Shown: positions 17,362-26,709 of the stretch, one piece after another
How the letters are laid out: each line of letters starts with the position of its first letter
Numbering within the stretch: position 1 is the stretch's first letter
NCBI GenBank assembly: GCA_000169355.1
Contig: AAXX01000001.1
Coordinates: 744,001-808,000, forward strand
Source of the DNA: Flavobacteria bacterium BAL38
GTDB taxonomy: Bacteria; Bacteroidota; Bacteroidia; Flavobacteriales; Flavobacteriaceae
Direction: 5' to 3'
DNA: 64,000 nt
The notes under the pieces: generated by a model
Told to the model about the DNA's origin: nothing
The model's input: only the letters and a program-made list of their open reading frames with translations
Database searches by the model: none
Program-made: the position numbers and the translations under genes

Positions 17362-19836
17362 TTATTCCAAAGTATCAAACAACGATTTTACTTTAATGTT
17401 TTGAACTGGTTTGGACAATTTGATGATTCGCTTTTCATTTGGTAATAAATTAAAATAGTTATCTTCAAAAAAAGTATCGTTTTCCGATGACAGAAAAACA
17501 TCCTTCGCTAAAACATCGGTGGAAATCTCAATAGTTAATTCATCAATAGTTTTGATTTGAATGTTGGGTTTTGATAATTTCAAATTTTTTGGTTTTTCGA
17601 AAAAGAAATTAGATTCCCAATGATTATCGTCTGAAATAAATTCCATTTTTAAATATGAATTTTGCGTGTCAATTTCATTTAATGAAGGAAAAGGTAATAA
17701 TATAGCTGCCACATTTGAACTAGCATCTGATTTACAATACGATTTTCTCTGCCATAAAAGTTGACCTTTTAAATTTCTGATTTCAGCTTTTAATTCTCCA
17801 GCGTAATTTTGCATTCCATCATTGATAACAAAAAACTTATAAATTCCACTATCTGTTTCCTCAACTGACAAAAGCACGTTCTCAAAACTTCGCTTCGCTT
17901 GATAATGAAAGGCTTTCCAATTACCGTAATAATCTAACGAACTCCATGAAGTAACTGGCCAACAATCATTGAATTGCCAATATAGCGTTCCCATGCAATA
18001 CGACTTTGCTCTTCGATGGGCTTCAATAGCTGTTTTCATGCCACGAGCTTGCAATAATTGGGAAACATAAAGATAATCCTCAAAATCTTTTGGCACCACA
18101 TAATCGCGTTCCATGTATTCGTTTATGGTTTCATAACCTGTTGGATGTTTTTGATGATTTCTAAAAGCTTCAGAAGTAAAATTCAAATCCTCTTTTTGCA
18201 TCACTTTTTGCAAGGTTTCCAAATTGGGCATGCCTTGAAAACCATATTCGCTCATGAAACGTCCTACTTTTTTCTCATAAATTTCAAACGGCTCTTTTCC
18301 CCACCAAACACCCCAATAATGCGAATCACCTTGCAACAAACTTTCCTTTCTTCCCCAACCAATTGAAGGTGACGATGACCAATAGATATTTTTTTCTTTC
18401 GGAAGCAAACTATCTAACGTCTGCGGAATCATTTCATGAAATACTTTTTTGTAATCATTCCAAATTTGGGTTGAATCCGCTTTTGAATAATTAAATTGCT
18501 TTTGCCAACCCCAATTGTGCCAACCTTCATCATTTTCATTATTGCCACACCAAAGCGCAATACTCGGATGATTTTGCAAACGATTCACGTTATCAATTAC
18601 TTCTTGTTTTACGTTTTGGACAAATTTTTCATCGCCAGGATACATCGAACACGCAAACATAAAATCTTGCCAAACTAAAATTCCGTTGGCATCACAAGCT
18701 TCATAAAACGCATCATCAAAATAAACGCCGCCACCCCAAACACGAAGCATGTTCATATTCGCTTTTTTAGCGTTTTCAACTAAAGAAAAATAGGTTGAAT
18801 CAGAAACTCGAGGTAAAAAACTATCAGGCGGAACCACATTAGCACCTTTCATGAAAACCGATTTTCCGTTTAGTTTGAAATAAAAACTTATTCCAGCTTG
18901 GTCTTTTTCCTGAATTAATTCGATAGTTCGCAAGCCAATATTTAGCTTTTTTGCATCTAAAAACTGATTTTTCTGACTGATTTCAACAGTAAAAGAATAC
19001 AAATTTGCTTCACCTAAACCATTACACCACCAAAGTTTTGGATTTGCAATTTCATATTGCATTATTATTTTTTTCTTTCCTTTTTTAAGATTGAATGTTT
19101 CCGATTTTTCATTGATTTTTAGCTGAATTGTTTTGACTTTAGAAACGTAAATTTCGGTTGTGAATTCTAAAATCGCTTTTTTATCATTCAATTCGACTTG
19201 ACTGAATTTTATGTTTTCGATTTTAGCTGAATTCCAAAATTTCAATTGTACTTTCTTCCAAATTCCAGCCGTAACAAATCGTGGTCCCCAATCCCAACCG
19301 AATTGATATTGCGCTTTTCGAACAAAAACACGTTCTTTTTCGGGTAAGGTATAAGATAATTTTTTCGCTTCTTCTTTTCCTTTTTGAACTGCGGAAAGAA
19401 AAACAACTTTTAAATGATTGGTTCCAATTTTTAAATTTGATTTGGCTGAAATGGTCCATTTTCGGAACATATTATCGGCTTCTAAAACTACTTTTCCGTT
19501 CAAATAAAGGGTAGCATAAGTGTCTAACCCTTCAAATTCTAAATCGATATTTTGATTTTTTAGTTCCGATTCCGAAAGAGTAAAATGCGTTTCATATTCC
19601 CAATTTTCATTTTCAATCCACTGCAATTGTTTTTCGTTATCCCCAAAAAATGGATCGGGAATTAATTGGTTTTGAAATAAATCGGTGTGAACGGTTCCTG
19701 GAATAGTTGCCTTGTGCTTTTTTGCTTCGTTTTGTTTGTTGAATGTCCACTTTTCAGTAGACAAATTGCGATAAGAAGTCTGTGCTGAAACCGAACAGCA
19801 AATTAGAATCAAAAACAAGAATATTTTTTTAAACAT
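17362..19836 (-). CDS. Beta-mannosidase, glycoside hydrolase family 2
   Basis: The protein has 824 residues. The signal peptide MFKKIFLFLILICCSVSAQ is followed by the sugar-binding and immunoglobulin-like domains of GH2 and then the TIM barrel. The proposed acid/base Glu is in WCGNNENDEGW (about 433) and the nucleophile Glu in FMSEYGFQGMP (about 529). It should remove beta-linked mannose from the core of N-glycans or mannans in the periplasm. I chose ATG 19836; an in-frame ATG at 19845 adds MTY. Both start codons lie inside an intergenic repeat shared with 4648-4707. It follows CutC, glycosylasparaginase and GH20 genes on the same strand. Confidence 0.93.
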   Translation of the reverse strand: MFKKIFLFLILICCSVSAQTSYRNLSTEKWTFNKQNEAKKHKATIPGTVHTDLFQNQLIPDPFFGDNEKQLQWIENENWEYETHFTLSESELKNQNIDLEFEGLDTYATLYLNGKVVLEADNMFRKWTISAKSNLKIGTNHLKVVFLSAVQKGKEEAKKLSYTLPEKERVFVRKAQYQFGWDWGPRFVTAGIWKKVQLKFWNSAKIENIKFSQVELNDKKAILEFTTEIYVSKVKTIQLKINEKSETFNLKKGKKKIIMQYEIANPKLWWCNGLGEANLYSFTVEISQKNQFLDAKKLNIGLRTIELIQEKDQAGISFYFKLNGKSVFMKGANVVPPDSFLPRVSDSTYFSLVENAKKANMNMLRVWGGGVYFDDAFYEACDANGILVWQDFMFACSMYPGDEKFVQNVKQEVIDNVNRLQNHPSIALWCGNNENDEGWHNWGWQKQFNYSKADSTQIWNDYKKVFHEMIPQTLDSLLPKEKNIYWSSSPSIGWGRKESLLQGDSHYWGVWWGKEPFEIYEKKVGRFMSEYGFQGMPNLETLQKVMQKEDLNFTSEAFRNHQKHPTGYETINEYMERDYVVPKDFEDYLYVSQLLQARGMKTAIEAHRRAKSYCMGTLYWQFNDCWPVTSWSSLDYYGNWKAFHYQAKRSFENVLLSVEETDSGIYKFFVINDGMQNYAGELKAEIRNLKGQLLWQRKSYCKSDASSNVAAILLPFPSLNEIDTQNSYLKMEFISDDNHWESNFFFEKPKNLKLSKPNIQIKTIDELTIEISTDVLAKDVFLSSENDTFFEDNYFNLLPNEKRIIKLSKPVQNIKVKSLFDTLE

Positions 19837-19891
19837 ATAAGTCATATAAGTTTTTAGAGTGAAAGTGTTAAATTAAAGAAGTTCATTTAAG
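19831..19891 (-). repeat. Intergenic repeat, copy 2, containing a start codon
   Basis: It shares AAACATATAAGTCATATAAG and AAGTTCATTTAAG with 4648-4707. On the minus strand its end reads ATGACTTATATGTTTAAA, and that second ATG is the likely start codon of the beta-mannosidase. Confidence 0.7.
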
Positions 19892-20566
19892 ATTGAGTTT
19901 GTTCTTTAGTTGCATTATTTCCTCTGAACTAGCAATTTCGCTTCCATCTGTAATAGCAGATGAATGATACCAATTGGCATTTACCATTTCGTCTAATGCT
20001 GAAATATTGGTCGAACGCAATCCGCCACCGGGCATAATTTCGATGCGATTTTTGGCTTGATTGACTAATTGTTTCAAAACTTCTTTTCCTTCTATCACAT
20101 TTGGAAAAGTTCCAGAAGTTAATATCGTTGAAAATCCACAAGAAATAACACCTTCTAATGTTTTATCAACATTTAAAACTTCATCAAATGCTCTGTGAAA
20201 TGTACAAGGAAATGGTTTTGATAATTCCACTAAGACTTTATTTTGTTCGATATTAATTGTTTTATCTTCATTTAAAATTCCGAAAACAAATCCGTTGACT
20301 CCTAACTTTTTGATGATTTCAATTTCCGATTTCATTTGCTCGAATTCAGAATCTGAATACACAAAATTTCCACCTCTTGGGCGAATCATTACATACAAAT
20401 CGATGGTCAAATGTTCGCGAGCTTGTTGTATTATTTCTATTGTTGGAGTTGTACCACCAACCGACATATCAGCGCACAATTCTACTCTATCAGCTCCAGC
20501 TTTTTGAGCAATTAAAGCAGATTTAAGATTGAAACAAGCTATTTCGATTTTTTTATTTTGGGACAT
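19883..20566 (-). CDS. cutC: CutC family protein
   Basis: The protein has 227 residues, a single TIM-barrel CutC domain. Recognised stretches are IEIACFNLKSALIAQKAGADRVELC at the N-terminus (given here as start IEIACFN and AGADRVELC), MIRPRGGNFVYSDSEFE near 77 and GGGLRSTNI near 187. CutC was named for copper tolerance, but a direct copper role is doubtful and the biochemical activity is not settled. In Bacteroidetes it is often found near glycan-degradation genes, as here between glycosylasparaginase and beta-mannosidase, which may point to a sugar-related job. Confidence 0.92.
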   Translation of the reverse strand: MSQNKKIEIACFNLKSALIAQKAGADRVELCADMSVGGTTPTIEIIQQAREHLTIDLYVMIRPRGGNFVYSDSEFEQMKSEIEIIKKLGVNGFVFGILNEDKTINIEQNKVLVELSKPFPCTFHRAFDEVLNVDKTLEGVISCGFSTILTSGTFPNVIEGKEVLKQLVNQAKNRIEIMPGGGLRSTNISALDEMVNANWYHSSAITDGSEIASSEEIMQLKNKLNLK

Positions 20567-20581
20567 AAGTCATGAATATTA

Positions 20582-20641
20582 GCCACGGATTACACAAATT
20601 CTCACGGATTAAATAATCCTTAAAATCCTTTAATCTGTGGC
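20582..20641. repeat. Imperfect hairpin repeat (GCCACGGATT type)
   Basis: GCCACGGATTA and TAATCTGTGGC are complementary ends of a 60-bp segment with internal CACGGATTAAA and AATCCTTTAA blocks. A diverged relative with ACACAGATTT ends is at 37162-37212. It fills the gap between cutC and the asparaginase gene. Confidence 0.65.
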
Positions 20642-20647
20642 GAAAAA

Positions 20648-21646
20648 TTATTTCAAAAAGTAATTTGCATCGATTAATTTATTTCCTGTTGCGTCATGAA
20701 CGGCATAATTGAAACCACCTTGCACACAATACGAACCATATTCTCCTTTTTTATTCAATGCAATGAAACCTACTTGGATATCTTTTAGATTTTTCCCTCG
20801 ATTTTGGGTCAGTTTTACAATTCGCATCACCGCTTCTTCACAAGCCTTTTGTGGCGATTTCCCTTGACGCATCAATTCTACTACCAAATGACAACCCGTA
20901 ATCCGAATAACTTCCTCTCCGTGACCTGTTGCTGTTGCTGCACCAATTTCGTTATCCACATATAAACCTGCACCGATAATAGGAGAATCGCCTACTCTAC
21001 CATGCATTTTGAACGCCATACCACTTGTAGTACACGCACCTGATAAATTACCTTGCGCATCTAAAGCAATCATTCCGATAGTGTCGTGATTTTCAATGTT
21101 AGCTTTTGGTAAATATTCACTAGTTTTTAGCCATTCCTTCCATTCTTTTTCGGAGGCTTCAACTAACAAATTCTCTTTTTTGAATCCTTGAGTAATGGCA
21201 AATTGCAAAGCACCTTCGCCAACCAACATCACATGCGGCGTTTTTTCCATAACAGCTCTTGCAACAGAAATAGGATGTTTGATGTGTTCCAAACAAGCCA
21301 CCGAACCAATGTTCGAAAATTCATCCATAATGCACGAATCTAATGTTACGCGCCCATCTCTATCTGGGCGACCGCCGTAACCTACACTTCTTTCATTTAC
21401 ATCACCTTCTGGAATTTTTACACCAGCTTCTACTGCATCTAAAGCGCGACCTTTATTTTGAAGTACTTCCCAAGCAGCTTCGTTGGCTTGCAAACCGAAA
21501 TTCCATGTAGAAAGTACAATTGGTTTTGTTCCTTTTCCTGAATTGATATCCATTTCTGTTTCATCAGATTTCGATTGAAACGATTGAAATGCTACTCCAG
21601 CAGTTGCTAAAGCAGTTGTTTTTAAAAAATTTCTTCTATTTGTCAT
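20648..21646 (-). CDS. Glycosylasparaginase (N4-(beta-N-acetylglucosaminyl)-L-asparaginase), Tat-exported
   Basis: The protein has 332 residues of the Ntn-hydrolase family that cleaves the GlcNAc-Asn bond of glycoproteins. The autocleavage/nucleophile Thr is in NHDTIGMIALD (about T188), followed by the typical GNLSGACTTSGMAFKMHGRVGDSPIIGAG region. I start at ATG 21646 (MTNRRNFLKTTALATAG), a twin-arginine signal, rather than the longer frame from 21679. That ATG overlaps the stop codon of the GH20 gene (TAATG), so the two are coupled. It probably acts in the periplasm after hexosaminidase trimming. Confidence 0.92.
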   Translation of the reverse strand: MTNRRNFLKTTALATAGVAFQSFQSKSDETEMDINSGKGTKPIVLSTWNFGLQANEAAWEVLQNKGRALDAVEAGVKIPEGDVNERSVGYGGRPDRDGRVTLDSCIMDEFSNIGSVACLEHIKHPISVARAVMEKTPHVMLVGEGALQFAITQGFKKENLLVEASEKEWKEWLKTSEYLPKANIENHDTIGMIALDAQGNLSGACTTSGMAFKMHGRVGDSPIIGAGLYVDNEIGAATATGHGEEVIRITGCHLVVELMRQGKSPQKACEEAVMRIVKLTQNRGKNLKDIQVGFIALNKKGEYGSYCVQGGFNYAVHDATGNKLIDANYFLK

Positions 21647-23907
21647 TATTCTATACTTATTTCGTCTACAAATAACCAACTGTTCGAACCTGCTCCTGGT
21701 TTTCCATCGGCAATAATTCCGTTGTTTTCTGCAATGATTTTTATAAATTGAACATTTTGTTTATCGAATTCCACTACAACTTTTCCTTTATTTTCAAAAA
21801 TTTCTTTAGAAGAAACAATTGTGATCGGAATATAATTTTCACCATCTTTTGAAACTAAAATTCCGATGTTTTTTGGATAATAAATCCAACTTCCTTCTGA
21901 TGAAAGTGTGTTTATGCTGATTTTTGAAATCGTCTCTATTTTTCCTAAATCGATGGTTGCGTTTAAATCTTTGCCTGAAAAACCTAGCCAATCTTTTCCA
22001 TATTTTGAAGGATTGCCTTTCATCCCATCAACCAAAGTAAAACTTTCACCAATACCATAATTTTCATGTGGTTGATGTACCAATTCTATCTTTTTACCCG
22101 TTGACTTTGTGATGAAAAATGATTGTTCGATGGTGGCGCTTTTGGCTTTTCCATTTTCGAAATAAGCCGCTTTTATGGTTTGATTAGAAGTTACTAAAAT
22201 TGGTTTTTCATAAGAAATCGAATTCGCATTCGGTTCAGAACTATCGGTTGTGTATTTGATTCCATTTGGATTGACAGATTTTAATTCGAATGCTACTCCG
22301 TTTTCAGCAGGATTTACTTTTGAAGTTACTTCAAAAATGGCTTTGCTATAATTGATTCCTTTTTTCTCATACATTTCAAAATGTGAAATCAATCGATTTT
22401 CAAATTCTTTATAATTAGTTGGATTTGAAGTTCCCCATAGCACTTCGGAAAGCGCTGCCATTCTTGGCATCAACATATACTCTGCATGATCAGGCGTAGA
22501 GATATATTCTGTCCAAAGATTGGCTTGAGCACCTAGAATATATTTCGATTCTTCTGCTGAAAGTTCCTTTGGAATTGGATTGAAAGAATACACTTTTTCA
22601 ACATTGGTATAACCTCCAATTGCAATCGGTTCGTTTTTGGGTTCGCCTTGATAATGATCAAAATAACAATGAGAACCAGGTGACATCACTACAAAATGTT
22701 TTTGTTTGGCTGCTGCGATTCCGCCTTCTGTACCGCGCCAACTCATAACGGCTGCGTTTGGTGCTAATCCGCCTTCTAAAATTTCGTCCCAACCGATTAT
22801 TTTTCGCCATTTATTGTTGACAAATTTTTCGATTCTTTGAATGAAGTAACTTTGTAATTCGTGTTCGTCTTTTAAATGTTCCTCTTTGATTCTTTTTTGA
22901 CAATGCGGACATGTTTTCCATCGCACTTTTGGAGATTCATCACCTCCAATGTGAATATATTCGGAAGGAAATAATTCCATAACTTCTGACAAAACATTTT
23001 CTAAAAACGTAAAAGTTTCATCTTTAGGGCAAAAAACATCTTCTAAAACACCCCAAGTTTTTCCCACTTCAAAAGGTTCGCCAGTGCAAGAAAATTCAGG
23101 ATACGAAGCTAAAGCAGCCAAAGCGTGACCCGGCATTTCGATTTCGGGAACAATAGTGATGTGGCGTTCTTTCGCGTAAGCTACAATTTCTTTGATTTCT
23201 TCTTGCGTATAAAATCCACCATATCGAATGTCGTCGAAAGTTTGGTCAGTATAATGTCCAATCATGGAGCCGTTTCGCCAAGCCCCGACTTCGGTTAATT
23301 TAGGATATTTTTTAATTTCGATGCGCCAACCTTGGTCATCAGTCAAGTGCCAATGAAAGGTATTCATTTTATACATTGCTAAATAATCAATATATTTTTT
23401 GATGAAATCTTTTGGAAAGAAATGACGAGAAACATCTAAATGCATACCGCGCCATTGGAATTTGGGTTGGTCGGAAATAGAAACTTCTTTTAATTTAATT
23501 TCTCTTGATTTTTCATAAGGAATCATTTGGACTAGAGTTTGGATTCCGTAAAAAATTCCTTGATGTGAAAAGGCAGAAATATGAATTTTATTGCTCCAAA
23601 CTTCAATATTGTATTGTTCTCTATCAAAATTTGTAGTATCCGGAATTTTAACACCAAATTGAATACTATTTTTAGAACGATATTTTGATGAGATTTTTAT
23701 TTCTAATCCTGTTCTATTATTAATTTCATTTTGAAGATACTTTGCTTCAAAAGAATTTTCATCAGCTACGATTACCGTTTCTTTATTTAAAACAAAATGT
23801 CCTTTTTTGATTTCTACTGAATTCGGCTTCGGAATAATATTCAGATTTTGCTGCGCCATGCCAAGCATAGAAAATAAAAACAACAAAGTCAGTATTTTGT
23901 ATTTCAT
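21646..23907 (-). CDS. Beta-N-acetylhexosaminidase, glycoside hydrolase family 20
   Basis: The protein has 753 residues. A signal peptide (1-18) is followed by a GH20b N-terminal domain and then the catalytic barrel. Motifs are HWHLTDDQGWRIEIKKYP near 175 and the catalytic Asp-Glu pair in IHIGGDESP (about 322). After about 530 come a chitobiase-type C-terminal segment and a discoidin-like carbohydrate-binding module (about 610-753). It releases terminal GlcNAc/GalNAc in the periplasm or at the surface. It is the first gene of the cluster leading into glycosylasparaginase, CutC and beta-mannosidase. Confidence 0.95.
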   Translation of the reverse strand: MKYKILTLLFLFSMLGMAQQNLNIIPKPNSVEIKKGHFVLNKETVIVADENSFEAKYLQNEINNRTGLEIKISSKYRSKNSIQFGVKIPDTTNFDREQYNIEVWSNKIHISAFSHQGIFYGIQTLVQMIPYEKSREIKLKEVSISDQPKFQWRGMHLDVSRHFFPKDFIKKYIDYLAMYKMNTFHWHLTDDQGWRIEIKKYPKLTEVGAWRNGSMIGHYTDQTFDDIRYGGFYTQEEIKEIVAYAKERHITIVPEIEMPGHALAALASYPEFSCTGEPFEVGKTWGVLEDVFCPKDETFTFLENVLSEVMELFPSEYIHIGGDESPKVRWKTCPHCQKRIKEEHLKDEHELQSYFIQRIEKFVNNKWRKIIGWDEILEGGLAPNAAVMSWRGTEGGIAAAKQKHFVVMSPGSHCYFDHYQGEPKNEPIAIGGYTNVEKVYSFNPIPKELSAEESKYILGAQANLWTEYISTPDHAEYMLMPRMAALSEVLWGTSNPTNYKEFENRLISHFEMYEKKGINYSKAIFEVTSKVNPAENGVAFELKSVNPNGIKYTTDSSEPNANSISYEKPILVTSNQTIKAAYFENGKAKSATIEQSFFITKSTGKKIELVHQPHENYGIGESFTLVDGMKGNPSKYGKDWLGFSGKDLNATIDLGKIETISKISINTLSSEGSWIYYPKNIGILVSKDGENYIPITIVSSKEIFENKGKVVVEFDKQNVQFIKIIAENNGIIADGKPGAGSNSWLFVDEISIE

Positions 23908-23935
23908 TGGAGTTGTGTTTGTTTGGCTAAAATTA

Positions 23936-23967
23936 AATAAAAAAACCGCACATTGCTGTGCGGTTTT
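23936..23967 (-). terminator. Terminator after the membrane pyrophosphatase gene
   Basis: The 11-bp stem AAAACCGCACA / TGTGCGGTTTT has a TTGC loop. On the minus strand it is followed by a T run. Confidence 0.85.
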
Positions 23968-23988
23968 GATTATTTCTATTGAAAAAGA

Positions 23989-26595
23989 TTATTTTCCTAG
24001 TTCAGCAATTTTTGCTTCTACTTCTAAATCGTCTCCTTCAAAAACTTTTTCTTCAATTGTTTCTTTACCATCAACCATTTTAGTTAAAGTAACTGTTGCT
24101 TTCACTTTTCCGTTAGCGTCTTTTACTTTTTTTACATCCATATTGATGATTTCTTGATGATCGTCATGGTTGCAACTTGGTCCGTGAACGTGAGCAGCGT
24201 TACCAATATATTTTCCGTATTCATCGTATTGTGACATGCATTTATCCATACATTCTTTAGAACATCCATTTGCTTCACACATTTTTGCACATTCATCTTT
24301 TGTCATATCAGCACATTTAGACATATCGCATTTTCCTTCATGACAAGTCATTTCAGTTGTTGCACAACATGCCCCTTTTTCAGTTGTAGCACCGTGACCA
24401 CCTAAAATTGGAGCGATTACTAATCCAATTAAACATGTCAATTTGATTAAGATGTTCATTGATGGTCCAGAAGTATCTTTAAATGGATCTCCAACAGTAT
24501 CTCCAGTTACAGCTGCTTTGTGCGCATCAGAACCTTTGTATGTCATTTCACCATTAATCATAACTCCAGCTTCAAAAGATTTTTTAGCGTTATCCCAAGC
24601 ACCACCAGCATTGTTTTGGAAAACTGCCCAAAGTACACCTGAAACGGTAACTCCAGCCATATATCCGCCTAACATTTCAGCAATTAATTGGTTGTTATCT
24701 GCATAAACTAATTTACCTAATAATACAATTGCAATTGGGAAACCAATTGTTAAAATGCCTGGCAACATCATTTCGCGTAAAGCGGCTTTAGTAGAAATTT
24801 CAACACATTTTCCGTATTCTGGTTTTCCAGTTCCTTCCATAATTCCTGGAATTTCTTTGAACTGACGACGTACTTCGTACACCATGTCCATTGCTGCTTT
24901 TCCTACAGAATTCATTGCTAAAGCAGAGAACACTACAGGAATCATACCTCCTATGAATAACATGGCTAATACTGGAGCTTTGAAAATATTAATACCATCA
25001 ATTCCTGTAAAAGTTACATACGCAGCAAATAATGCTAACGAAGTTAAAGCAGCAGAAGCGATTGCGAAACCTTTTCCTGTTGCAGCCGTTGTATTACCAA
25101 CTGAGTCTAAAATATCGGTTCTTGTACGAACTTCTTTTGGTAATTCGCTCATTTCAGCAATACCACCAGCGTTATCAGAAATTGGTCCGAAAGCGTCAAT
25201 TGCTAATTGCATTGCTGTTGTAGCCATCATGGCAGAAGCAGCTAAAGCCACACCATAAAAACCTGCTAAAGCATAAGTTGACCAAATAGCCGCAGCAAAT
25301 AAAATTACTGTTGGGAAAGTTGAAATCATACCAGTTGCTAAACCAGCAATTACATTGGTTCCTGCTCCAGTTGAAGATTTTTGTACAATTGCTAATACTG
25401 GTTTTGTACCTAATCCTGTATAATATTCCGTTACTGATGAGATTGCTCCACCAACAAATAATCCGATTAAAGAAGCATAGAAAACGCGCATTGAAGAAAT
25501 ATCTTGAATTCCTTCACCAAAGAATGACATTTTCATAGTTTCTGGCAACATCATATCTATCAAGAAAAAACAAGCCACAGCTGTTAAAGCAATAGAAACC
25601 CAGTTTCCAATATTTAAAGCTTTTTGTACTTGTGCTTCTTTAGCATCGTCACTTGAAATTTTAACTAACATTGTTCCAATGATAGAAAATAAAATTCCGA
25701 AACCAGCGATTGCCATTGGTAATAAAATTGGTCCAATTCCGCCAAAAGCGTCATCGATTTTACCACCCATATCTTTAATTACATAATTTCCTAATACCAT
25801 TGCAGCTAAAACAGTTGCTACATACGAACCAAATAAATCGGCACCCATCCCTGCAACGTCTCCAACATTATCTCCAACGTTATCTGCAATAGTTGCTGGA
25901 TTACGAGGATCATCTTCTGGAATTCCAGCTTCCACTTTTCCGACTAAATCAGCACCAACGTCGGCAGCTTTAGTGTAAATACCTCCACCAACACGTGCGA
26001 ACAATGCGATAGATTCAGCTCCTAATGAGAATCCTGCTAAAGTTTCTAAAACGATAGTCATTAATTCAGTAGGGTTTTTCATTTGTCCATCAAACATTGT
26101 AGATTCCCAAACACCTCCCATGAAATAATAGAAGAAGAATATAAAAAAAGCTGTTAATCCTAAAACTGCTAAACCAGCAACACCTAATCCCATAACGGTT
26201 CCACCACCAAAAGAAACTTTTAATGCTTGTGGTAAACTAGTACGAGCCGCTTGCGTAGTTCTTACATTTGTTTTGGTCGCGATTTTCATTCCCATATTTC
26301 CTGCTAATGCAGAAAAAATTGCTCCAAAAATGAAAGCTATAATAATCAACCAATGAGTTGTAGGTACAAAAAATGAAATTCCTGCAAGAATAACACTTGC
26401 TCCAATAACAAAAATAGTTAATAATTTGTATTCTGCTTTTAAGAAAGCTAATGCACCTTCATAAATGTAATCTGAAATTTCTTTCATTTTACCATCTCCG
26501 GCGTCTTGTTTAAGCACCCATGCGCGTTTGGCTGCCATAAAAGCCAAACCAATTAGTGCCATTACAATTGGCACATAAATCATCATTGATTCCAT
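23989..26595 (-). CDS. hppA: Membrane-bound ion-translocating pyrophosphatase with Cys-rich C-terminal tail
   Basis: The protein has 868 residues with about 16 membrane segments. It hydrolyses pyrophosphate and pumps Na+ and/or H+. The active-site loops are visible: DVGADLVGKVEAGIPEDDPR and DNVGDNVGDVAGMGADLFGS near 210-255, and GDTVGDPFKDTSGPS near 710. GNTTAATGKGFA carries the Ala typical of potassium-dependent members. Residues 734-868 are not part of the usual core. They hold 11 cysteines between about 743 and 808 plus His/Asp-rich HVHGPSCNHDDH, then a beta-rich segment. The gene has terminators on both sides, and the soluble pyrophosphatase gene lies just upstream. Confidence 0.95.
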   Translation of the reverse strand: MESMMIYVPIVMALIGLAFMAAKRAWVLKQDAGDGKMKEISDYIYEGALAFLKAEYKLLTIFVIGASVILAGISFFVPTTHWLIIIAFIFGAIFSALAGNMGMKIATKTNVRTTQAARTSLPQALKVSFGGGTVMGLGVAGLAVLGLTAFFIFFFYYFMGGVWESTMFDGQMKNPTELMTIVLETLAGFSLGAESIALFARVGGGIYTKAADVGADLVGKVEAGIPEDDPRNPATIADNVGDNVGDVAGMGADLFGSYVATVLAAMVLGNYVIKDMGGKIDDAFGGIGPILLPMAIAGFGILFSIIGTMLVKISSDDAKEAQVQKALNIGNWVSIALTAVACFFLIDMMLPETMKMSFFGEGIQDISSMRVFYASLIGLFVGGAISSVTEYYTGLGTKPVLAIVQKSSTGAGTNVIAGLATGMISTFPTVILFAAAIWSTYALAGFYGVALAASAMMATTAMQLAIDAFGPISDNAGGIAEMSELPKEVRTRTDILDSVGNTTAATGKGFAIASAALTSLALFAAYVTFTGIDGINIFKAPVLAMLFIGGMIPVVFSALAMNSVGKAAMDMVYEVRRQFKEIPGIMEGTGKPEYGKCVEISTKAALREMMLPGILTIGFPIAIVLLGKLVYADNNQLIAEMLGGYMAGVTVSGVLWAVFQNNAGGAWDNAKKSFEAGVMINGEMTYKGSDAHKAAVTGDTVGDPFKDTSGPSMNILIKLTCLIGLVIAPILGGHGATTEKGACCATTEMTCHEGKCDMSKCADMTKDECAKMCEANGCSKECMDKCMSQYDEYGKYIGNAAHVHGPSCNHDDHQEIINMDVKKVKDANGKVKATVTLTKMVDGKETIEEKVFEGDDLEVEAKIAELGK

Positions 26596-26647
26596 AAAGT
26601 ATAATTTAGTTATTTTGTTAGTTTATTTTATGGTAATATTAAGAAAA

Positions 26648-26690
26648 TAAAACAAAAAAGGCAATATTTTTAGTAAAATACTGCCTTTTT
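26648..26690 (-). terminator. Terminator between ppa and hppA
   Basis: AAAAAGGCA (26655-26663) pairs with TGCCTTTTT (26682-26690), with further pairing inside. On the minus strand T-rich sequence follows it. Confidence 0.75.
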
Positions 26691-26709
26691 ATTTATAATT
26701 TCCAAAAAA

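Noticed and set aside
24884..25538. Plus-strand open frames within hppA
   Set aside because: These are antisense shadows of a membrane protein; such frames arise often from this codon composition.
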